In this document: positions 12,016 through 22,438 of the stretch, piece by piece
Layout of the letters: each line of letters opens with the position of its first letter
How positions within the stretch are numbered: position 1 is the stretch's first letter
Source of the DNA: Anolis sagrei
Lineage: Eukaryota; Chordata; Lepidosauria; Squamata; Anolidae
DNA: 64,000 nt
NCBI RefSeq assembly: GCF_037176765.1
Contig: NC_090021.1
Span: 56,136,953-56,200,952, forward strand
Direction of reading: 5' to 3'
Translations under genes and position numbers: made by a program
Notes under the pieces: generated by a model
The model's database searches: none
What the model saw: only the letters and a program-made list of their open reading frames with translations
What the model was told of the DNA's origin: nothing

Positions 12016-12350
12016 ATAATAATAATAATAATAATAATAATAAACTTTATTTTTTACCCTGCCACCACCTTCCCAAGGGGAACTCGCGATGGCTTACATG
12101 AGGTCAAGCCCAACAGCATATTACAATAAAGTCAAACCAAAACACAATTACAACTCTGTAAAATGCACACAACATATGAGTACAAAGATGATAAAGCAAA
12201 ATCATACACAGTAAAATAAAATAACATAACAATGAGCGGGCCGCATGTGCAAGATAAAAACTAAGATACTAAAAATACTAAAATCAAAATATATAGAACC
12301 TATTTGTGACTTTTGGCCTACCCTATTCATGTACACACATATCTACAGTA

Positions 12351-12381
<31 letters not shown>

Positions 12382-12480
12382 GCAATATTTTCTTTATTAC
12401 CCGCCTTTCCTGATGGCTCATGGTGAAGTTCAAAAACAAATGAACATTAAAAATACAATTAATTACATAGATTACACACA
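12016..12480 (-). repeat. Two decayed LINE 3' tails with (ATA)n microsatellites
   Basis: (ATA)n at 12016-12043 followed by AAACTTTATTTTTTACCCTG, and (AAT)n at 12352-12381 followed by TTTCTTTATTACCCGCCTTT. Both read on the minus strand as the GGCGGGTAATAAAG-type end of CR1/L2 LINEs. Confidence 0.6.
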
Positions 12481-12622
12481 CACTCATACATGAGAAAATT
12501 TATAACAAATATAAAGAATTGACATATAGTGGCAAAAGAATGTAAATCAACACTCATTATTGAAAGCTAACTGGATAGACCTGTCGGAAGAGATATAAAC
12601 ACATATAGAAATAAAATAAATA

Positions 12623-12762
12623 AATGCAGTCATGCCGGCCACATGACCTTGGAGGTGTCTATGGACAACGCCGGCTCTTCGGCTTAGAAATAGAGATGAG
12701 CACCACCCCCCAGAGTCGGACACGACTAGACTCAAGGTCAAAGGGGAAACCTTTACCTTTTA
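12623..12762 (+). mobile_element. 3' half of a CCTTTACCTTT-tailed SINE
   Basis: It starts inside the body (GCAGTCATGCCGGCCACATG) and ends AGAGTCGGACACGACTAGA then AAACCTTTACCTTTT. The tRNA head is missing. Confidence 0.85.
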
Positions 12763-12949
12763 TGAATAAAAATGAAGGGAGCCGCTTTGTTTTGATTCCA
12801 TCGTTGACGAAATATGTATATCCTGCGCAACCCGTGAACCACTTAAAGGGACAAGATCTCCCTTGCTGCCCTTTTGTTACCTTAAAGGAGGCGAGATGGG
12901 GGTCAGGGCTGCTTCCTAGGGCCGCCGGAGGGAAGGGGGGGGGGACACT

Positions 12950-13330
12950 CAAGGCTGCCGCTAACTGGCCTCCCTTCCACAGATGCCTCCCTCCCTCATT
13001 GCACCCCCAAACTGTACCGAACAAGGCGCGCGAAGAGACAGCGGCGGAGCGCGCGAACCAATCAAACCCGCTTTCAAAGCGCGCGCGCTTTCCAGGCTCT
13101 TAAACCCCGCCCCCCGCTCCCCACCGCCAGGCCAAGCGAGCCAAAGAGGCTCCGCCCCTCGGTCCGCGTCTCCCAGCATGCACCACGGCAGGCCGCTGGT
13201 TGACGTAGTTCGCGTGAGCTCTTCATCACGCACTTGGCATTTAAAGCGTCAGGGAACGTCGCGGAATCGTCGCACGGGAAACAGAGGGAAAGGAGGTCTT
13301 CAGGGTTCGCTTTGCAGCTGTCAGTTCTGA
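12950..13330 (-). promoter_or_regulatory. CpG-rich block, probable EXO1 promoter and first exon
   Basis: Dense CpG in an otherwise AT-rich window, 2.3 kb upstream of the EXO1 ATG. On the minus strand it has an inverted CCAAT box (ATTGG, 13058-13062), GC boxes (about 13099-13115 and 13151-13158), a TTTGAAAGCGGG stretch next to GCGCGC (E2F/CHR-like, about 13064-13090), a TGACGT site (13201-13206) and CCCAGCATGC (13172-13181), the core of the ZNF143/THAP11 site. The order suggests transcription start near 13000-13050 with a non-coding first exon spliced to the acceptor at 10746. The exact start and donor cannot be fixed from sequence alone. Confidence 0.7.
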
Positions 13331-13351
13331 AAAAAGAAGCCCAGGTCCTGA

Positions 13352-13513
13352 CCCCGGAGTGTGGTGGAGGCGCCTTCTTTGGAAGCTTTTAAACAGAGGC
13401 TGGATGGCCATCTGTCAGGGGTGATTTGAATGCAATATTCCTGCTTCTTGGCAGGGGGTTGGACTGGATGGCCCATGAGGTCTCTTCCAACTCTTTGATT
13501 CTATGATTCTATG
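13352..13513 (+). mobile_element. CR1 LINE 3' end
   Basis: CCCGGAGTGTGGTGGAGGCG, GAGGCTGGATGGCCATCTGT, TTGGACTGGATGGCCCATGA and the terminal GATTCTATGATTCTATG octamer repeat are diagnostic of CR1. It sits directly next to the EXO1 CpG block. Confidence 0.92.
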
Positions 13514-13699
13514 TGTAGGAGAACACGTTTTGCAAAGAATATTATCTCCATTATCTGTTGGAGGGAAAACTTAATTGTCTTAAAAACCGGGGACAGTCTA
13601 AAACCCTTCAGGTGGCGGGTGTGCAAACTGGTTTACACCCTTCTGCCTGGCTCCATAAATCCCAGTTTGTTCTCTTGTCACAGAGGCTTCCATTTACTT

Positions 13700-14698
13700 C
13701 AGTGGTTCTCAACCTTCCTTAATAGAGTTCCTCATGTTGTGGTGACCCCCAACCATAAAATTATTTTCGTTGTTACTTCATAACTGTAATTTTGCTACTG
13801 TTACGAATCGTAATGGAAATATCTGATATGCAGGATGCAAATTTGGCAGAAATATCTGACACGTCTAAAGTTGAATACTGGTGGGGTTGCAGGGCAGGGA
13901 TTGATTTTGTCATTTGTAGTTTCTGGGATTTATAGTTAACCTACAATCAAAGAGGAATCTGAACTCCACCAAAGATGGAATTGAACCAAACTTGGCACAC
14001 AGAACTCCCATGACTAACAAAACATACTGGAAGGGTTTGGTGGGCATTGACCTTGAGTTTTGGAATTGTAGTTCACCTACATCCAGAGAGCACAGGGACT
14101 CAAACAATGATGGATCTGGACCAAACTTGGCACGAATACTCAGTATGCACAAATGTAAAGTTTGAGGGAAATAGACCTTGACATTTGGGAGTTGGGATTT
14201 ATAGTTCACCTACACTCAAAAGAGCATTCTGAACCCCACCAACAACAAAATTGGGCCAAACTTCCTACACAGAACTCGCATGTCTTGAAGAGATTTGCTG
14301 GCACGAGCCTCCCTCCAACCTTGCCCATGCAGGCGTACCACGCTGCCATGCGCCAAGCATGCCTGCTCTCCTCTCCCCACTTAGAGTCTCAGAAACAGCC
14401 CTCCCATTGATGGATCTGGACCAAACTTGGGATATTCAATATGCCCCAATGAAAACACTGGTGGAGTTTGGGGAAAATATACATTGACATTTGGGAGTTG
14501 TAGTTGCTGGGATTTTTTGGTTCACATACAATCAAAGAGCATTCTGAACCCCACCAACAATAGAATTGGGCCAAACTTCCCATATAGAACCCCCATGACC
14601 AAGAGAAAATACAGTGTTTTCTGGTGGTCTTTGCTGAACCCTCTGACACCCCCTTGTGACCTCCCTAGGGGTCCCGACCTCCAGGTTGAGAAACACTG
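13700..14698 (+). mobile_element. SPIN-like hAT transposon, non-autonomous, 8-bp TSD
   Basis: It starts CAGTGGTTCTCAACCTTCCT and ends GGTTGAGAAACACTG (terminal inverted repeats). It is flanked by a perfect 8-bp duplication, ATTTACTT (13692-13699 and 14699-14706). The first 150 bp (GTTCCTCATGTTGTGGTGAC, ATAAAATTATTTTCGTTG, ATATCTGATATGCAGGATG) match SPIN as I remember it. The interior lacks a transposase. It instead holds about three diverged copies of a 270-315-bp unit beginning near 13948, 14222 and 14537. Confidence 0.88.
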
Positions 14699-14984
14699 AT
14701 TTACTTGAACTAATGTGAGCATTATAGTTTCGTCGGGACCTCAGTAAAGGACTGTGAAGAGTGAGGGAAGTGATGCCAGCATGATAAGGATAAACATTTT
14801 CCAAAAAGTGATGATCATAAAATAATCTTTATTTGTTTGATATTTTGTTTTCCCACTATTCTCCCCTTATGGATTCTGGTACAGAGTATATGTGTTTCAT
14901 AGAAATTAATTGATAATCATATGTTATTATTGTTATGTTAGGTTCCTGTATGTGAGGCATTAAATGTTGCCATAATTATGTTGG

Positions 14985-15055
14985 AAACAGCTTTGAATCT
15001 CCGGCTGCGGGGAGAAACGCAGTATACAAGTGAAATAAATAAATAATAAATAAAT
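14985..15055 (+). repeat. LINE 3' tail with AAATA repeats
   Basis: GGCTGCGGGGAGAAACGCAG TATACAAGTGAAATAAATAA resembles the 3' end of the L2-clade element at 42430-42520. Confidence 0.55.
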
Positions 15056-15640
15056 ATTTCAGCCAGAGAAGTCAGCCATAGCAGAGCACCTGATGAACCA
15101 ACCTGGACACAGCATAGTCTTTGAGAACACAGAAAAGCTGGGTCACTCTAGCAACCACCATGTCAGGCTACACAGAGAAGCCACTGAAATCCACAAGCAT
15201 GTGGACAATTGCATCAGAAAGAAAGAAACCATGAAAATGAACAAAATCTGGCTACCAGTACTCAGAAAACTCTAAAATTATAACAGTAAATAAAAAACAA
15301 AACTCAGGGGAACTCCAGACAAGAAACAATCAGGAACACCTAATCACCTGTCAGCAAAGGATTTTCCCAGTCAGTAACAAGTCAGACCTAAAAACTGTCA
15401 AGCCATCAAATGCTAATCAAGGTGGCCAATTGAAACATTCACACCTAGCTCCAACAGACAAGAGTTCTTTCTCCCACCCTGGACTGTACAGATATATAAA
15501 CCCAATTTTCCTAGTTTCCAACAAACCTCACAACCTCCGAGGAAGCTTGCCACAGATGCAGGTGAAACATCAGGAGAGAATGCTTCAAGAACGTGGCCAT
15601 ACAACCCGAAAAATCTACAAGAACCCAATGAATAAATAAA
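15056..15640 (+). mobile_element. Penelope-like element 3' end (GIY-YIG tail)
   Basis: The frame at 15060-15275 encodes KSAIAEHLMNQPGHSIVFEN, HHVRLHREATEIHKHVDN and MKMNKIWLPVLRKL, the C-terminal end of a Penelope-type GIY-YIG endonuclease. The UTR that follows contains CTCACAACCTCCGAGGAAGC and ends GGCCATACAACCCGAAAAAT. 5'-truncated. Confidence 0.8.
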
Positions 15641-16069
15641 TTCTTCCATCCCGACACTGAGAATGTGGAAACCCGCACAGCTGGCTGCCTTACATCTTAA
15701 TGCACATGTGGCAAGGCTAGTGGGGCAAATCCGGCCCTCTGTCATTTTATGGCCCTCCAGATGCTGGCCTACAACTCCTGTATTGCCGAGCATTAGACCT
15801 CATAACTAGAGTCGATGGGAGTTGTCATTCAGTAACATCTGATAGGCTGCAGTTTGTTCTGTTTACGGTAGTCAGGATAGAGGGGATTGGATTTAGATCC
15901 AAATCTTGTGGATATGGTGTCTGACTTTAAAATGACTTTTAACCTTTCCCCAACCTCAGAGGCCCAAATGCTATTGGGTTGCAATTCCCATTCTTCCCTG
16001 TCTGCATGACGTATAATCAAAAGTGATGGGAGTTGTCATTCAATAACATCTAAAGATTTTTATACTTGT

Positions 16070-16172
16070 CATCAATGTATTTGGATTGTTGTTTACATGA
16101 TTTTAATATGTCGTAAGCTGCTTTGGGTCCCATGAGGGAGAAAAACAGGATATAAATGAAGATTTATTATTA
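16070..16172 (+). repeat. Decayed CR1/L2 LINE 3' tail
   Basis: GTAAGCTGCTTTGGGTCCCA TGAGGGAG then GGATATAAATGAAG TTTATTATTA has the usual 3' layout of these LINEs. Confidence 0.5.
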
Positions 16173-16207
16173 AAGAGCATTGACCACTATATGTGTGTGT
16201 GTATATA

Positions 16208-16267
16208 GTTGGCCCTCTGTATCCATGGATTCTCAGTTCATAGATTCAATGGCCCTTTGAAGGCAGC
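16208..16267. mobile_element. Tigger-like MITE fragment beside the BovB insertion
   Basis: GTTGGCCCTCTGTATCCATG GATTC is the typical end of a Tigger-derived MITE, preceded by TA. The sequence breaks at the BovB target duplication, so BovB probably inserted next to or into it. Confidence 0.5.
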
Positions 16268-16280
16268 CATAAGGATGATG

Positions 16281-19200
16281 CTCCAGCAAAGGATCACCGC
16301 CTTGTCGGGGCGCTGGAGCTTGAGCACCTCAATGATGTCATGAGCGAAACCGTGAAGGGCCACCCAAGACGGGACGGTTGTGGCAGAGAGGTCAGACCAA
16401 GCATGATCCCTGGGGAAGGCAATGGCAAACCACTCCAGTATCCTTGCCAAGAAAACTAAATGGACCAGTACAACCAGAGATATGTCGGTATGCCATTGGA
16501 AGATGGGACTCCCAGGTCGGAAGATGGCCAAAATGCTACTGGGGAGGAGCAGAGGATAAGTTCAACTAGCCCCAGATGTGATGACGCAGCTAGCTCAAAG
16601 CCGAAAGGAAGGCTAGCGGCCGACGGTACTGGAGGTGAACGACGAATCCGATGCTCTAAAGATCAACACACCATAGGAACCTGGAATGTAAGATCTATGA
16701 GCCAGGGCAAATTGGATGTTGTTATTGGTGAGATGTCAAGACTAAAGATAGACATTCTGGGGGTCAGCGAACTGAAATGGACTGGAATGGGCCACTTCAC
16801 ATCAGATGACCACCAGATCTACTACTGCGGACAAGAGGAACATCGAAGAAATGGAGTAGCCTTCATAATTAATAAGAAATTCGCTAAAGCGGTGCTTGGA
16901 TACAACCCAAAAAATGACAGAATGATCTCAATTCGAGTGCAAGGAAAGACTTTCAACATTACAGTGATCCAAATATACGCCCCAACCACAGCTGCTGAAG
17001 AAGCAGAAGTAGATCAGTTCTATGAGGATCTGCAGGAACTACTGGATAATACACCAAAAAGAGACATTATTTTCATTACAGGAGACTGGAATGCCAAGGT
17101 GGGAAGTCAAATGACAACTGGGATCTCCCAGCATGGGCTGGGAGAACAAAATGAAGCGGGACGCAGGCTGATAGAATTCTGCCAGGAAAACTCGCTGTGT
17201 ATAACGAATACTCTCTTCCAACAACCTAAAAGACGGCTTTACACATGGACTTCACCAGATGGTCAACACCGAAATCAGATTGACTACATCCTTTGCAGCC
17301 AAAGGTGGCGGACATCCATCCAGTCGGTGAAAACAAGACCTGGGGCTGACTGTAGCTCAGATCACGAACTTCTTATTGCCCAATTTAGAATAAAACTAAA
17401 GAGATCAGGGAAAATACACAGACCAGTTAGATATGATCTCACTAACATTCCTAGCGAATATACAGTGGAAGTGAAGAACAGATTTGAAGGACTAGATTTA
17501 GTAAACAGAGTCCCAGAAGAACTATGGACAGAAGTCCGCGACATTGTTCAGGAGGCGGCAACAAAGTATGTCCCAAAGAAAAAGAAAACCAAGAAGGCAA
17601 AATGGTTGTCTGCTGAGACACTGGAAGTAGCCCAAGAAAGGAGGAAAGCAAAAGGAAACAGGGATAAGGGGAGATATGCCCAGTTAAATGCGCAATTCCA
17701 GAGGTTAGCCAGAAGAGATAAGGAACTATTTTTAAATAAGCAATGCATGGAAGTGGAAGAAGACAACAGAATAGGAAGGACAAGAGACCTCTTCCAGAAA
17801 ATTAGAAACATTGGAGGTAAATTTCAGGCAAAAATTGGTATGATAAGAAACAAAGATGGCAGGGACCTAACAGAAGCTGAAGAGATCAAGAGAAGGTGGC
17901 GAGACTATACAGAAGATCTGTATAGGAAGGATAATAATATTGAGGATAGTTTTGACGGTGTGGTGAATGAATTAGAACCAGACATCCTGAGGAGTGAGGT
18001 TGAATGGGCCTTAAAAAGCATTGCTAACAACAAGGCAGCAGGAGACGACGGGATCCCAGCTGAACTGTTTAAAATCTTAAAAGATGATGCTGTCAAGGTG
18101 ATGCATGCCATTTGCCAGCAAATATGGAAAACACAAGAATGGCCATCAGACTGGAAAAAATCAACTTATATCCCCATACCAAAAAAGGGAAATGCGAAAG
18201 ACTGCTCCAACTTCCGTACAGTGGCCCTTATTTCTCATGCCAGTAAGGTAATGCTCAAGATCCTGCAAGGAAGACTCCAGCAATACATGGAGCGAGAGTT
18301 GCCAGATGCTCAAGCTGGGTTTAGAAAAGGTAGAGGAACGAGAGACCAGATTGCCAATATCCGCTGGATAATGGAGAAAGGCAGAGAGTTTCAGAAAAAC
18401 ATCTACTTCTGCTTCATTGACTATTCTAAAGCCTTTGACTGTGTGGATCATAATAAATTGTGGCAAGTTCTTGGTGGGATGGGCATACCAAGCCACCTTG
18501 TCTCTCTCCTGAGGAATCTGTACAAGGACCAAGTCGCAACAGTCAGAACTGACCACGGAACAACAGACTGGTTCAAGATTGGGAAAGGCGTACGGCAAGG
18601 CTGCATACTCTCACCCAACCTTTTTAACTTGTATGCAGAACACATCATGCGATGTGCGGGGCTGGATGAATGCAAAGCTGGGGTGAAAATTGCTGGAAGA
18701 AACATTAACAACCTCAGATATGCAGATGACACCACTCTGATGGCCGAAAGCGAGGAGGAGCTGAGGAGCCTTCTAATCAAGGTGAAAGAAGAAAGCGCAA
18801 AAGCCGGGTTGCAGCTAAACGTCAAAAAAACCAAGATTATGGCAACAAGAATGATTGACAACTGGAAAATAGAGGGAGAAACCGTGGAGGCCGTGACAGA
18901 CTTTGTATTTCTAGGTGCAAAGATTACTGCAGATGCAGACTGTAGCCAGGAAATCAGAAGACGCTTACTTCTTGGGAGGAGAGCAATGTCCAGTCTCGAT
19001 AAAATAGTCAAGAGTAGAGACATCAGACTGGCAACAAAGATCCGCCTAGTCAAAGCCATGGTATTCCCTGTAGTCACCTACGGATGTGAGAGCTGGACCT
19101 TAGGGAAGGCTGAGCGAAGGAAGATCGATGCTTTTGAGCTGTGGTGTTGGAGGAAAGTGCTGAGAGTGCCTTGGACTGCGAGAAGATCCAACCAGTCCAT

Positions 19201-19496
19201 CCTCCAGGAAATAAAGCCCGACTGCTCACTGGAGGGAAAGATACTAGAGACAAAGTTGAAGTACTTTGGCCACATCATGAGGAGACAGCAAAGCCTAGAG
19301 AAGACAATTATGCTGGGGAAAGTGGAAGGCAAAAGGAAGAGGGGCCGACCAAGGGCAAGATGGATGGATGGCATCCTTGAAGTGACTGGACTGACCTTGA
19401 GGGAGCTGGGGGTGGTAACGGCCGACAGGGAGCTCTGGCGTAGGCTGGTCCATGAGGTCACGAAGAGTCGGAGACGACTGAACGAATGAACAACAA
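16281..19496 (+). mobile_element. Full-length BovB (RTE) LINE with open ORF and 13-bp TSD
   Basis: The 3216-bp element is bounded by a perfect 13-bp duplication, CATAAGGATGATG, at 16268-16280 and 19497-19509. It ends in an ACAACAA tail, as BovB does. An internal frame of 1009 codons is open (16460-19489). Between the left duplication and the ORF lies a 179-bp leader. The intact ORF and clean duplication suggest a young copy. BovB is known for horizontal transfer among squamates, ruminants and others. Confidence 0.97.
16460..19489 (+). CDS. BovB endonuclease/reverse transcriptase polyprotein (1009 aa)
   Basis: A retrotransposon protein that nicks target DNA and reverse-transcribes its own RNA at the nick. 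An N-terminal APE-type endonuclease shows TWNVRSM, GVSELKW, ITGDWNAKVGS, NQIDYILCSQRW and SSDHELL (about residues 70-310). The RT domain shows IPIPKKGNAKDCSNFR, GFRKGRGTRDQIANIRWI, FCFIDYSKAFDCVDH, GVRQGCILSP and the catalytic LRYADDTTLMAE (about residues 560-780). A C-terminal RRSNQSILQEI block and ARWMDGILEVTG follow, as in bovine BovB. The ATG at 16460 directly follows an in-frame TAA (16457-16459), so the frame cannot start earlier. Length matches the family (about 1000 aa). No stop or frameshift was seen. Confidence 0.95.
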   Translation: MDQYNQRYVGMPLEDGTPRSEDGQNATGEEQRISSTSPRCDDAASSKPKGRLAADGTGGERRIRCSKDQHTIGTWNVRSMSQGKLDVVIGEMSRLKIDILGVSELKWTGMGHFTSDDHQIYYCGQEEHRRNGVAFIINKKFAKAVLGYNPKNDRMISIRVQGKTFNITVIQIYAPTTAAEEAEVDQFYEDLQELLDNTPKRDIIFITGDWNAKVGSQMTTGISQHGLGEQNEAGRRLIEFCQENSLCITNTLFQQPKRRLYTWTSPDGQHRNQIDYILCSQRWRTSIQSVKTRPGADCSSDHELLIAQFRIKLKRSGKIHRPVRYDLTNIPSEYTVEVKNRFEGLDLVNRVPEELWTEVRDIVQEAATKYVPKKKKTKKAKWLSAETLEVAQERRKAKGNRDKGRYAQLNAQFQRLARRDKELFLNKQCMEVEEDNRIGRTRDLFQKIRNIGGKFQAKIGMIRNKDGRDLTEAEEIKRRWRDYTEDLYRKDNNIEDSFDGVVNELEPDILRSEVEWALKSIANNKAAGDDGIPAELFKILKDDAVKVMHAICQQIWKTQEWPSDWKKSTYIPIPKKGNAKDCSNFRTVALISHASKVMLKILQGRLQQYMERELPDAQAGFRKGRGTRDQIANIRWIMEKGREFQKNIYFCFIDYSKAFDCVDHNKLWQVLGGMGIPSHLVSLLRNLYKDQVATVRTDHGTTDWFKIGKGVRQGCILSPNLFNLYAEHIMRCAGLDECKAGVKIAGRNINNLRYADDTTLMAESEEELRSLLIKVKEESAKAGLQLNVKKTKIMATRMIDNWKIEGETVEAVTDFVFLGAKITADADCSQEIRRRLLLGRRAMSSLDKIVKSRDIRLATKIRLVKAMVFPVVTYGCESWTLGKAERRKIDAFELWCWRKVLRVPWTARRSNQSILQEIKPDCSLEGKILETKLKYFGHIMRRQQSLEKTIMLGKVEGKRKRGRPRARWMDGILEVTGLTLRELGVVTADRELWRRLVHEVTKSRRRLNE

Positions 19497-19896
19497 CATA
19501 AGGATGATGTGGCCCTTGAGGAAAATGAGGTTGGAACCCGTCTTAATGGATGGGGTGACATTTTGTAAGTGGGTCTTCTTACCCCAAACAATCCACTTTC
19601 ATTATCCTAGGCTTACTTAAGTGATACCTTACAGCTTGAGGATGATGGCCCCCCAAGTGTAATGTCTTGGTGGTGGATACGTAGGTGTCTTGATCCATAT
19701 GTTCTTCTGCAGTGAGGTCATTGGTTTCCAGGTAGAAGGCAGTCCAGGTCAGAGTAGGCTTGACGCACCTTTGTGGTTCATCACCACAGACATATCCACT
19801 GGGATATCTGTCCATAATACCCACAAGTTCCTATGACTCCACCAGTCTTATCACTTTCATTTGATGCCTCAACGCTTACCTTTAGGGAAGGAGGGA

Positions 19897-20012
19897 TAGA
19901 ATCATAGAATCAAAGAGTTGGAAGAGACCTCATGGGCCATCCAGTCCAACCCCCTGCCAAGAAGCAGGAATATTGCATTCAAATCACCTCTGACAGATGG
20001 TCATCCAGCTTA
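19897..20012 (-). mobile_element. CR1 LINE 3' end, minus
   Basis: ATAGAATCATAGAATCAAAG, CCATCCAGTCCAACCCCCTG and CTGACAGATGGTCATCCAGC are the complement of the CR1 end at 13352. Confidence 0.92.
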
Positions 20013-20315
20013 GAAGGGGAAGAAAATTGTAGGAAAATCTGACTTTAAGCATATATTTAGTATATATTTCAATGTGTATCTCCATGGATGTATTCTTAGA
20101 GCTGATTTGTATATTCACTATTTGTATGTATTTTCAGCAAGTTATTCATTTGAAGTTATTCTCTGAGAACACATCCACTCTCAGTTTAATTGCAGTTCTC
20201 TTTTGAAATGAATATACCAACTGAAATTATAACTCTGAATGCTTACTTGAAACAATGTACATAAAAGTACAGTTTTATTATTTGTGTGCTATCCTACTCA
20301 TTGTTTTTAAGACCT

Positions 20316-20480
20316 GGGCTATTATTTATTTATTTATATCCTGCTTTTCTTTCATGGGTGGGATGCAAAGCGGTGAACAATGGTTAAAACAACAGAAATT
20401 AAATGACACAAAAAGCACAACATCACAACCCCAAATAAAACAGATAAACAAACTGCATGTGACACAAACCATCTACAGCA
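20316..20480 (-). repeat. Decayed CR1/L2 LINE 3' tail, minus
   Basis: (TTTA)n then TCCTGCTTTTCTTTCATGGG and GATGCAAAGCGGTGAACAAT, the complement of a LINE tail. Confidence 0.5.
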
Positions 20481-22436
20481 AACTTAATAAATGCATCATA
20501 TACCATTAAAATTCCCACTGAGGTTATCCATAAAAACATTATGCTAAAAATCCTAGTAGTTCCATTTCTTTAGACCATGTAAACATTGCTAAGTCCAAAG
20601 TGGCTTTCAGTGATGTGCCTTAACAATAGCTGCCTCGTCATTGCTTGTTATGGGTTATTGGGAAAGATCTGATTCCACATGAAAGTTTTAACTTTCTAAT
20701 GGGATTCTACAAAACTCTTTGTAAGGAAAAGTGAGAAAATAAAAGAGTGAGAAAAGTCATATTTTTTGGTCACTGCCAGCACCTGTATGTTACTGTAACT
20801 AGTATGAAAAAAACAGGTGTTAATTAGCAAAGCCACTTTAGTAACAAAAATACATTCACAGTTCTTAGTTTTTTTTTTTCTCAGATACTGAAAGAGTACA
20901 GTATGTGCAACTGCATTCGGAAGGCATGCAAATCTGATGGCTTAAAGATAGAAATCATACGTTTAGCACATCACCTGCTACTTCTGTGGTGCAGCAAGAG
21001 CGTCAATTAAAGGCTCCAGTTTTTTTATCAGATAATGTTTATACCACTTAAAGTAAAATGTGTTGTTATAATATGTGTGAAATGAAAACAAGCTAAATAA
21101 AATGTTTCATCTATTAAAACAATTGATAAAGACACAGGTTAAACTGTTTATATTATTACCACTGGCTCTGCTTTTCAAACCTTTCATAAGCAATAGGTTC
21201 TTCAAACTGAGTTGAAAGATATGGCCATAATTTCAAATTTCAATCCCACTATTGTAGGCAGAACTATACATTCAGATTGCCAGTATTGCTTTTATCTTTG
21301 AATCCAGAGTTTCTCTTCTATGCTGGTGTGTGTATTTATTTTCATCTAAGAATTAATCAGAATCTACTTCAATACCTTAAGTGAGACTAGACATGCAGAA
21401 ATATCGCTGCCCCATAAACATTGTGATGTGAAAACAGATCTGTGCTTGAAATTAGCTTGTTTGAAAAGTTAGATAATGGAAGATCTTTTATTAAGGATGC
21501 TATCTTATATAGCTATTTGGAAGGGGTTGAGTTCTGAAGCCCCTAGACTCAAGAGCCAAGAACACATAATATTCTGTCTCAAGACTGCCTTTTTAAGCAC
21601 CTGATACAAGAGAGCAGGAAAAAAGCCACACCATTTAGATAGATACAGGCTCAAGACTCATGTGAAAACCATCCTAAGTGTACAAATGAAATGCATAAGA
21701 GGTCTTTTCCCCATTCTCTTGGGAAAGGGCCATTAAAACAGCTAGGCTGAGACATAGAGCATTTCCAATCAATGAGCCTGTTACCTTTTTAAAAGATTTG
21801 GAAATATGGTTTCCTTTTTAGCACTTTGTAAATGTCTTTCTCTTTCTTTCCACTACTTTCTATTCCTCCTCCTTTTTTCCCATGATTACTAGTTTTCTAT
21901 TTCAAACATTCACCTTTTGCTCGAGATTGCCCTTTAATCTCCAGCTACTAGAGTGGGGAAACAAAGGAATAAGGTAAAGCTGTCAGGCCATATTTTAAAT
22001 GGAAGGAGTAGATCAGGGAAGGCTGTTAAGATTTGTGTCATATAATGAATCACATTCTCAGAAAGGCAAAGAAAGCTAGGTCAGCTGAATGGCCCATTTT
22101 CTTTTGCTGGGATGCTATTTCTCTGTGCATTGATGAAAGTGTTGTATCATCGGGCCTCATTGTTACAAGCTCATCCAAAATCGATGAACAGCTATCATGC
22201 AGCTTCTGTATGTGGAACACATATTGAATTGCATGCCTTGTAGATGCCTCAGTAGGCATCAAGACTTAAACTATCTCCACACAAATGAACAGTCCAATTA
22301 GAATAACATGTTATTGAATATTGTCACAGAATTTCCCAACAACCCAATATATAAGTCACAATGCAGAAGTAACTGTTATGGTAATATTATATAACTATTT
22401 TAAAACTTAATACTCAAGGAGGAAGATCCAGTCACA
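20481..22436. other. No gene or repeat recognised
   Basis: AT-rich unique-looking sequence between the LINE tail and the Tigger-like copy. Scattered short frames have no family resemblance and no paired splice sites that fit WDR64. Confidence 0.5.
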
Positions 22437-22438
22437 TA

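Noticed and set aside
12624-13103. 159-codon plus-strand frame across the EXO1 promoter
   Set aside because: It spans a SINE end and the CpG block; long frames are expected by chance in GC-rich sequence.
17039-19461. Several minus-strand frames of 60-209 codons
   Set aside because: All are antisense shadows of the BovB ORF.
22050-22262. 70-codon minus-strand frame with fairly normal composition
   Set aside because: No splice sites in a phase fitting WDR64 and no recognisable motif.
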